Shown one piece after another: positions 1 through 5,179 of a DNA stretch of 5,179 nucleotides. Positions within the stretch are counted from its first letter, which is position 1; every line of letters begins with the position of its first letter. The stretch spans positions 3,064 to 8,242 of the forward strand of contig DPHD01000014.1 in assembly GCA_003523085.1 (NCBI GenBank). Reading direction: 5' to 3'. Position numbers and translations under genes: made by a program. Source of the stretch: Oceanospirillaceae bacterium. GTDB taxonomy: Bacteria > Pseudomonadota > Gammaproteobacteria > Pseudomonadales > Balneatricaceae. The notes beneath the pieces were generated by a model. It did not search any database and was not told the origin of the DNA. It worked only from the letters and a program-made list of their open reading frames with translations.

Positions 1-366
1 CCTGAACCAGCTGTGGTGGTCTATCAGTTCAAGAACTACCAAACCACCATATTGTTCGATACCGATAAATCTAACTTGGATGCAGATGACATTGGCAGTT
101 TAGAACAATTGGCCATGGCGTCGAGCACCGGGGACATAGTACGGGTGCACCTCACAGGCCATGCCGACAGCCGCGGTACCGATGCTTACAATATGAGTCT
201 CTCGGAGCGCCGTATACAAGCCGTGGTTAGCTTCTTAGCCGACCTGAACATTATGGTAACCTCGTTCTTCGCCCAAGGCGAAACAGCACCCGTACTGGTG
301 GATGGTAAGGAAGACTTGGACCTGAGCCGTCGGGTGCACGTTGAAGTTAAAACCCGCAGCAAATAA
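1..366 (+). CDS. OmpA-family C-terminal domain protein (5' end missing)
   Basis: This is the C-terminal part of a protein with an OmpA/MotB peptidoglycan-binding domain, which anchors an outer-membrane or periplasmic protein to the cell wall. The frame is open from the first base (it reads Pro-Glu-Pro-Ala before the first possible GTG at 13), so the real start lies upstream and the GTG is probably not it. Visible family features are the opening strand with ILFDTDKSNLD (about 52-84), TGHADSRGTDAYN, and the NxxLSxxR helix (NMSLSERR). The Asp of HAD (codon 166-168) and the second Arg of SERR (codon 211-213) match the conserved pair that binds diaminopimelate in this family. A terminal SRRVHVEV strand resembles the usual NRRVEI ending. 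The proline-rich start suggests a linker after an unseen N-terminal barrel or lipoprotein part. It has no evident functional link to the metabolic genes that follow. Confidence 0.88.
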   Translation, partial: PEPAVVVYQFKNYQTTILFDTDKSNLDADDIGSLEQLAMASSTGDIVRVHLTGHADSRGTDAYNMSLSERRIQAVVSFLADLNIMVTSFFAQGETAPVLVDGKEDLDLSRRVHVEVKTRSK

Positions 367-378
367 TGCTTCACTGAT

Positions 379-411
379 CAGCCCAAAGCCGTTATCTTTA
401 GGCTTCTGCTG
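379..411 (+). terminator. Imperfect hairpin after the OmpA-type gene, weak terminator candidate
   Basis: An inner stem AAGCC (386-390) / GGCTT (401-405) and an outer stem CAGC (379-382) / GCTG (408-411) are separated by a small asymmetric internal loop, with a 10-nt apical loop. It starts 13 bases after the stop codon at 364-366. No T-run follows, so it is not a standard intrinsic terminator. It could slow transcription or protect the 3' end of the upstream message, or it could be chance. Confidence 0.25.
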
Positions 412-412
412 G

Positions 413-429
413 CTAGGTACAATACCTAG
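413..429 (+). promoter_or_regulatory. Perfect 7-bp inverted repeat overlapping a -10 element, candidate promoter/operator
   Basis: CTAGGTA (413-419) and TACCTAG (423-429) are exact reverse complements around a CAA centre. TACAAT at 418-423 lies across the centre and matches the sigma-70 -10 consensus TATAAT at five of six positions. The -35 region is poor: TCTTTA at 395-400 with 17-bp spacing has two of six matches, and TTTAGG at 397-402 has three of six but with a short spacer. Transcription would start near 430, giving a leader of about 24 nt before the ATG at 454. A symmetric site over a -10 box suggests repressor binding, and a weak -35 would fit activator dependence; both are inferences. 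In RNA from an upstream start it would form a short tight hairpin, but no T-run follows, so a terminator role is unlikely. Confidence 0.4.
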
Positions 430-440
430 ATAAATTAATC

Positions 441-444
441 AGGA
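441..444 (+). promoter_or_regulatory. Ribosome binding site of the ureohydrolase gene
   Basis: AGGA sits nine bases before the ATG at 454-456, a normal Shine-Dalgarno spacing, and supports that ATG as the start. Confidence 0.7.
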
Positions 445-453
445 ACTGTCGCC

Positions 454-1428
454 ATGAGCGAAAATAATTACGAAAAAGGCCGTTTAAATTTACCCTTTGT
501 GGGGTTTTGCACCTTTGGCAAAAGCCCCACCTGTGAAGACTGGGACAACATAAATGCCGATGTGGCGTTTATGGGCGCGCCCTACGATTGCGGCACCCAA
601 TGGCGCTCTGGCGCACGTATGGGGCCACGCTCGATACGCGAGGCTTCTACCCTATTTTCTTTTGGTCATGGCGGCGCCTACTCCTATGAAGACGACACCA
701 TGTATTTGCAAGGCGTAAAAATGGTGGACATGGGCGACGCCGACATGATCCATACCAACACCGAACAAAGCCACGCTAACATTGAATATGGGGTACGTAA
801 GGCCTTAGCTGCTGGCGTATTGCCGGTGGTGGCTGGCGGTGATCATTCGATTAACGCACCGTGTATTCAAGCCTTTGATGACCAGGGGCCGATCCACATT
901 ATCCAGATTGATGCCCATTTAGACTTTGTTGATGAGCGCCACGGTGTCCGTTTTGGCCATGGCAATCCTATTCGTCGTGCCTCGGAAAAAACCTACGTTA
1001 CCGGCATGACTCAACTGGGTATCCGCAACGTGTCGTCGTCTAACCGCGACGACCACAAAATAGCAGAAGATGCCGGCTCCACTATTTTATCGGTGCGAGA
1101 CGTACGTCGCCTTGGCCCTGAAGGTGTTTTAGCCTTAATCCCCGACGGCGTGAACTACTATATCACCATTGATATTGATGGTTTTGACCCCTCCATTGCA
1201 CCCGGTACAGGCACCCCAAGCCATGGTGGCTTTACCTACTATGAAGTAATGGAAGTATTGCAAGGCGTGGCTAATAAAGGCGACGTAGTGGGCATTGATC
1301 TGTGTGAGGTGGCGCCAGACTACGATTTGTCTAGCACCACCAGCATCTTGGCGGCGCAGGTATTACTTAACCTTATTGGTTACGTGTTCCATGGCCGTGA
1401 AACCCGTAAACTAGCGGCGGCTGATTAG
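454..1428 (+). CDS. speB: Agmatinase/arginase-family ureohydrolase
   Basis: This is a complete 324-aa binuclear-metal (usually manganese) ureohydrolase, a cytoplasmic enzyme that hydrolyses a guanidino compound to urea and an amine. All three metal-ligand motifs are intact: GGDHS (residues 128-132, His131), DAHLD (153-157, Asp153, His155, Asp157) and DIDGFDP (240-246, Asp240 and Asp242), followed by APGTGTP. The N-terminal GAPYDCGTQWRSGARMGPRSI (split GAPYDCGTQW / RSGARMGPRSI, residues 41-61) is the family's substrate-proximal segment. The length fits agmatinase and guanidinobutyrase or guanidinopropionase rather than a truncated protein. The symbol is a family-level label only: RSG instead of RPG, DGFDP instead of the DCLDP of E. 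coli SpeB, and SHGG after GTGTP leave the substrate open (agmatine, 4-guanidinobutyrate, another guanidino acid). It may have its own promoter around 413-429. Its stop codon overlaps that of the convergent flavoprotein gene. Confidence 0.9.
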   Translation: MSENNYEKGRLNLPFVGFCTFGKSPTCEDWDNINADVAFMGAPYDCGTQWRSGARMGPRSIREASTLFSFGHGGAYSYEDDTMYLQGVKMVDMGDADMIHTNTEQSHANIEYGVRKALAAGVLPVVAGGDHSINAPCIQAFDDQGPIHIIQIDAHLDFVDERHGVRFGHGNPIRRASEKTYVTGMTQLGIRNVSSSNRDDHKIAEDAGSTILSVRDVRRLGPEGVLALIPDGVNYYITIDIDGFDPSIAPGTGTPSHGGFTYYEVMEVLQGVANKGDVVGIDLCEVAPDYDLSSTTSILAAQVLLNLIGYVFHGRETRKLAAAD

Positions 1429-3842
1429 CCGCGCATACGCTTCGCTTGTGGGTCGAATAAGGGCTCGCTATAGAGGTTTGCAGGGCGCATTTCACCGAGA
1501 ATTTCAATCTCGAAGGTTGCGCCCTCTGCAATCATCTCGATCGGCACAAAACCAAAGGCCACCGACTTCTCAGAGAAGTGGGCATAGCCGCCTGAGGTAA
1601 CATAACCCACCACTTGCCCATCTTTCCAAATAGGCTCATCGGCCACAACGTCGGCATCCAAAGCATCAACAATAAAGGTCACTAGGCGGCGTTGAGGCGG
1701 TTGGTCTCTTTCTGCCAAGGCCGCCGCTTTGCCAATGTAGTCAGCCGCTTTGTCGTAACTCATAAACCGGTCCATGCCGGTTTCCAAGGGCGTGTAATCG
1801 GGCTTAAATTCGCGTATCCAAGAGCCAAACGATTTTTCTAAGCGCAGGCTCATCATGGCGCGCATGCCAAAAGGCTTCATATCAAACGCTTCGCCTGCTG
1901 CAGCCAAACTGTAATACAGGCTGACTTGTTGTTCTTTGGGCACATAAATTTCGTAACCTAAATCGCCCGTATAGCTCACCCGTTGCACTAAGGCATCGCA
2001 TTGCCCAATCTCCATATTTTGAATACTCAAAAAGGGTAGCGCTTGGTTAGACACATCAAACCGAGTGGTTGCGGCCAGCACATCACGTGCGTTAGGGCCG
2101 GCAATCTGGAAGCCTATTAGGTCTGTGGACACGTTACTTAACTCAACCCCCGTTGCTGGCAAATGCTCGAGGAACCAGCGCATGTGGTAAGCCTGCATGC
2201 CAAACGAAGCTGTCACTAAAAAGTGCTCCTCACTCAAACATGAGAGGGTAAAATCACCAATGAGCTTGCCCGACGGGCTAAGCATCGGGTTGAGTGCCAG
2301 TTTGCCTGATTTAGGTATGCGGCCTGCCATAATAGTGTCTAGCCAGGCGCGTGCACCGGCGCCTTTAACACGGTATTTACCAAAATTATGTACTTCGTTT
2401 ATGCCCACGCTGGTACGCACAGCCCGACATTCGCCGCCAATGGCATCAAAGGCGTTGGAGCGGCGAAAGCTTGGTGTTTCTTCTAAGGGTTCGCCTTCTG
2501 GGGCAAAATAGTTGACATGCTCCATACCATAACCTTGACCAAATACGGCCCTTTGTTGCTGCCAAATGCCATAGGCTGGGGTAGTATTTAGTGGCCGGCC
2601 CACGGGTAGTTCTTCGTTAGGGTAGGAAATACTAAAACGTTTTTGGTAGTTTTCTCGCACTTTGTTGCGGGTGTAGGCTGGCGTGCAGAAATCGCCAAAA
2701 CGGGCGACGTCCATGGCAAATACATCCCGTGACGGTTCGCCATACACCATCCATTCGGCCAAGGTGAGGCCTACGCCACCGCCCTGGCTAAAGCCCGCCA
2801 TTACGGCGCAGCATGACCAGTAATTCTTTAATCCAGCAATGGGCCCAACTAAGGGGTTGCCGTCTGGGGCAAAGGTAAAGGGTCCATTAACCACGGTTTT
2901 AATGCTGGCTTCAGCCAGACAAGGAAAACGTTTGAAGGCAAATTCTAGTGAATCTCCAATGCGGTCTAGCTTGTTATCTAACAATTCATGGCCAAAGTCC
3001 CATGAGGTGCCATCCAGTGCCCAAGGGTCACACTCTTGCTCATAAATACCAATGCACAAACCCCGGCCTTCTTGGCGCAGGTAGCTTTCGCCGGCGGGGT
3101 CCATCACATGGGGTAGTTCCGTATTTCGTTCAAACACCACCGGCAAGTCGTCGGTCACCAAGTATTGGTGTTCCATGGGGTGCAAGGGTAAAAACACGCC
3201 AGCCATGGCGCCCAGTTCTCGGGCCCACAAACCCGCCGCATTGACCACATGTTCGGCATGAATAGTGCCATTTTTAGTCACCACGTCCCAAGTGCCATCT
3301 TGGCGATGATGTAAATCTAACACGGGATTACGCAGGTAAATTTCGGCACCTTGTTTTTGCGCCGCCTTGGCGTAAGCATGAGTGGTGCCCGACGGGTCCA
3401 AGTGGCCATCTAGCGGGTCGTACAAACCCCCTAACACGCCTTCGGTGTTAACGATGGGACTTATGGCACGGATTTCTTCCGGGGTTATGATTTGTGTATC
3501 TAGACCCATGTGCCGATGCATGGCCCGGGCGGCTTTGAGAAAGTCCATGCGTTCTGGGCTGTCGGCCAAGGTCACACCACCCACATGATGTAGGCCACAA
3601 CTTTGGCCACTGATTTCTTCTAACTCTTTGTACAGGTTAATGGTATAACCCTGCAGCGCCGCCATATTGGGGTCTGAGTTTAAGGTGTGAAAGCCACCTG
3701 CAGCATGCCATGTGGAACCCGAGGTAAGCTCCGAGCGCTCGATCAGCACCACGTCGCGCCAACCCAACTTAGTGAGGTGATACAAGACCGAGCAGCCCAC
3801 TACACCACCACCAATAACGGCTACTTTTACATGGGATTTCAT
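1425..3842 (-). CDS. Dimethylglycine/sarcosine dehydrogenase-type FAD oxidoreductase with GcvT domains
   Basis: This complete 805-aa protein has the full layout of the dimethylglycine/sarcosine dehydrogenase family. A DAO-type FAD domain (about 6-365) carries GGGVVG at 11-16, Glu35 at the end of the second strand (ribose contact) and STWHAAG at 43-49. His46 aligns with the histidine that holds FAD covalently in dimethylglycine dehydrogenase. NAAGLWA (201-207) and NGPFTFAPDGNPLVGP (319-334) are further family motifs. A central linker domain (about 368-425) follows, then the GcvT aminomethyltransferase fold (about 425-700: RRSNAFDAIGGECRAVR, GDFTL, RVSYTGDLGYEIY, LRLEKSFGSW) and the GcvT C-terminal barrel (about 715-800). 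Known members demethylate N-methyl glycines oxidatively and pass formaldehyde to tetrahydrofolate as 5,10-methylene-THF. Whether dimethylglycine, sarcosine or another N-methyl amino acid is the substrate cannot be told. The ATG is supported by AAAGGA nine bases upstream. It is probably cotranscribed with the flavoprotein gene 24 nt upstream. Confidence 0.92.
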   Translation of the reverse strand: MKSHVKVAVIGGGVVGCSVLYHLTKLGWRDVVLIERSELTSGSTWHAAGGFHTLNSDPNMAALQGYTINLYKELEEISGQSCGLHHVGGVTLADSPERMDFLKAARAMHRHMGLDTQIITPEEIRAISPIVNTEGVLGGLYDPLDGHLDPSGTTHAYAKAAQKQGAEIYLRNPVLDLHHRQDGTWDVVTKNGTIHAEHVVNAAGLWARELGAMAGVFLPLHPMEHQYLVTDDLPVVFERNTELPHVMDPAGESYLRQEGRGLCIGIYEQECDPWALDGTSWDFGHELLDNKLDRIGDSLEFAFKRFPCLAEASIKTVVNGPFTFAPDGNPLVGPIAGLKNYWSCCAVMAGFSQGGGVGLTLAEWMVYGEPSRDVFAMDVARFGDFCTPAYTRNKVRENYQKRFSISYPNEELPVGRPLNTTPAYGIWQQQRAVFGQGYGMEHVNYFAPEGEPLEETPSFRRSNAFDAIGGECRAVRTSVGINEVHNFGKYRVKGAGARAWLDTIMAGRIPKSGKLALNPMLSPSGKLIGDFTLSCLSEEHFLVTASFGMQAYHMRWFLEHLPATGVELSNVSTDLIGFQIAGPNARDVLAATTRFDVSNQALPFLSIQNMEIGQCDALVQRVSYTGDLGYEIYVPKEQQVSLYYSLAAAGEAFDMKPFGMRAMMSLRLEKSFGSWIREFKPDYTPLETGMDRFMSYDKAADYIGKAAALAERDQPPQRRLVTFIVDALDADVVADEPIWKDGQVVGYVTSGGYAHFSEKSVAFGFVPIEMIAEGATFEIEILGEMRPANLYSEPLFDPQAKRMRG

Positions 3843-3851
3843 ACTATTTAT

Positions 3852-3857
3852 TCCTTT
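3852..3857 (-). promoter_or_regulatory. Ribosome binding site of the GcvT-type flavoprotein gene
   Basis: On the minus strand AAAGGA lies nine bases before the ATG at 3842-3840. It occupies most of the 24-nt gap (3843-3866) between the two flavoprotein genes, which leaves no room for a separate promoter or terminator and supports cotranscription. Confidence 0.7.
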
Positions 3858-3866
3858 GTCTATTGG

Positions 3867-5172
3867 CTAGCCCAGAACGGTGCCACTGCTATTAGGATTG
3901 ATGTCTCGATTACGGGAAAAGATACTCAAGTCGATAGGCCGGCCTGAATACTTAAGGTTAAACACCACCGGCTGCACATCATGGTCTTGGCCTTGTTCAC
4001 AGGCAGCAATGAGCTGCTGCATCATGTCGCCCACAATGGGCGCATTTTTAAACTGATTGCCACTGGTGCCAATAGCCATATAAAAACCTGGCACACAGGA
4101 TTTGTCGTAAATAGGCGCCCAATCGGGCGTCACGTCGTACAGCTCGACCACCCCCTTGGCTTGGTTGGGAATAGGTAAACTCTGAATACGCTGAGCCAAG
4201 CGTAACGCTTGCACACGCCACTGATCGGTAAAGTTTTTGTTGTAATCATCTGGGTCCACCCAGTCTTTACTGTCGCACTCTGGGTCTTCACTGCCAATAA
4301 GAATATGGTTGCCGGTTTCTGGGCGACAATAGGTATGTATATCGCTGTCGGAACACACACAGCCTTGCTGTTCAAAATCAAAGCCCGCCGGAGAAGGCAC
4401 GTGAGCCACTTCGTGACGTAATGCTCGGGTGGTAATTTTCATGTCTTGCTGGGCATCGACCATGGTATTGATTTTAGCCGAATGGGGGCCTGCCGCATTC
4501 ACTACTACAGGTACATCAATATGCTCACCGGTAGCCAACGTTACCCCAGAAATACGGCCATTAAGCTGGCCAATGCTGGACACTTTAGCATTAAATATAA
4601 ACTCAGCACCGTTAGCTTCTGCAGCCCTTTGCAAGTTATGGGCGGCCAACTGCGGGTCGCTCACATAGCCGCCTTCTGGGATGAATACGCCGCCGCCGAT
4701 TTGTTTGCCGTTGGCTTCGCCAAAACCCTCATCCTCTGGGCGTTTGGCCGGCGTGTAGGATTCAACATTAAATATGGGCATGCGCTGCATATATTGCTCT
4801 GGGTCCAGCTCTTCATAGGGCGCTCCAATGGCATCTAATATAGCCATGGTAGAGGCTAAATAGCCGTTAGTTTCTGTTTTAGCCACCAAACAGCCAACGG
4901 GGTGGTACTTAATGTGCCCACGCTCGTCTTCTGCGCCCAATATTTGGCTCCAGTCACTCCAATAACGGTGGCTTTCATGGGCAATGGCACTGGTCTCCAC
5001 GGTGGAATAATAGGGTCTAATAATGGCGCAGGAACCACTGGTACTGCCGTAACCAGATGCCGGTAGGGCATCAATGTTAAGTGTTTTTTTACCGCTACGG
5101 GCTAAGGGAAAAGGCGATGGCTGCACCAATAATGCCAGCCCCTATAATCACTACATCATACTGCTTGCTCAC
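3867..5172 (-). CDS. DAO-family FAD-dependent oxidoreductase with an apparent N-terminal frameshift
   Basis: This flavoprotein belongs to the D-amino-acid oxidase/glycine oxidase/sarcosine oxidase-beta superfamily, which oxidises amines or amino acids. The main frame runs from about 5108 down to the TAG at 3867-3869. Its first possible start there is TTG at 5129, which would lack the FAD-binding Gly-rich loop. That loop lies in another frame: from GTG at 5172 it reads VSKQYDVVIIGAGIIGAAI then AFS, with GAGIIG at residues 11-16, before running into TAG at 5097-5095. Removing one base near 5104-5108 joins the two into a normal 434-aa protein with AFSLARSGKKTLNID and Asp34 as the ribose contact. 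Later motifs in that numbering are STSGS (43-47), VVVNAAGPHSAKI (222-234), DVTPDWAPIYD (346-356) and GTSGNQFKNAP (368-378), the C-terminal FAD-binding segment. It lacks GcvT domains. The true start could lie beyond the window edge. Substrate unknown; glycine, sarcosine or another N-substituted amino acid would fit the operon partner. If the frameshift is real this is a pseudogene; if a sequencing error, it is intact. Confidence 0.82.
5104..5112 (-). other. Frameshift site in the FAD oxidoreductase gene
   Basis: On the minus strand the sequence here is TTTTCCCTT. Upstream of it the GAGIIG loop is read in one frame; downstream LARSGKKT is read one base further on. Dropping one C from the CCC run (5106-5108) gives Ala-Phe-Ser-Leu-Ala-Arg, exactly what this fold needs between the Gly-rich loop and the second strand. 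Adjacent T4 and C3 runs are typical places for single-base indels or read errors. Confidence 0.75.
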
Positions 5173-5179
5173 GTTTGAG

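Noticed and set aside
186..374. Minus-strand open frame opposite the OmpA-type gene
   Set aside because: The plus strand here carries an unmistakable OmpA motif; the antisense translation has no recognisable features.
2512..2540. TTGACA at 2512-2517 on the plus strand as a promoter -35
   Set aside because: It lies inside the flavoprotein coding region and has no acceptable -10 at normal spacing (TTGACC at 2535-2540; TACCAT at 2525-2530 is too close).
2197..3244. Plus-strand open frames opposite the 805-aa flavoprotein
   Set aside because: They have no family motifs or plausible ribosome binding sites and lie wholly antisense to a well-supported gene.
4115..4128. CGCCC / GGGCG inverted repeat as a terminator
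   Set aside because: It is a short stem inside the coding region of the FAD oxidoreductase with no T-run; it fits ordinary codon content.
4130..5074. Additional open frames of 70-130 codons on both strands within the FAD oxidoreductase gene
   Set aside because: They overlap a clear flavoprotein reading frame and their translations show no recognisable domain; they are frame shadows.
5104..5112. TTTTCCC as a programmed frameshift signal
   Set aside because: The needed shift is +1, while such runs are known mainly for -1 slippage, and the tRNA re-pairing would be poor; a one-base indel or read error explains the data more simply.

Overview
This window looks like chromosomal DNA from a Gram-negative bacterium. 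The basis is an OmpA-type peptidoglycan-binding outer-membrane protein, compact gene packing, AGGA-type ribosome binding sites and moderate GC. A marine or aquatic gammaproteobacterium would fit, but that placement is an inference from general style, not from a marker gene.

Layout. Positions 1-366 (+) hold the 3' end of an OmpA/MotB-domain protein whose start lies outside the window. Positions 367-453 are a short intergenic region with a perfect 17-nt palindrome that contains a good -10 hexamer. Positions 454-1428 (+) encode a complete ureohydrolase of the agmatinase/arginase family with all six metal ligands. Positions 1425-3842 (-) encode a complete 805-aa dimethylglycine/sarcosine dehydrogenase-type flavoprotein (DAO domain plus GcvT domains). 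It converges on the ureohydrolase so tightly that the two stop codons overlap in the tetranucleotide TTAG. Positions 3867-5172 (-) encode a second, simpler DAO-family FAD oxidoreductase, 24 nt upstream of the first and probably in the same operon. Its N-terminus is split by an apparent one-base frameshift near 5104-5110: the Rossmann GxGxxG motif sits in one frame and the rest of the protein in another.

Working together. The two minus-strand flavoproteins probably form a catabolic unit that oxidises secondary or tertiary amino acids, with the larger one able to pass the released one-carbon unit to tetrahydrofolate. The ureohydrolase would release urea from a guanidino compound and leave an amine or amino acid. 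The locus may therefore degrade a guanidino or N-methyl amino compound, but the substrates cannot be read from the sequence and the ureohydrolase is transcribed from the opposite strand. I see no mobile element, CRISPR array or RNA gene. The region is mostly ordinary metabolic genes; the frameshift, the palindromic promoter and the stop-codon overlap are the points worth a second look.
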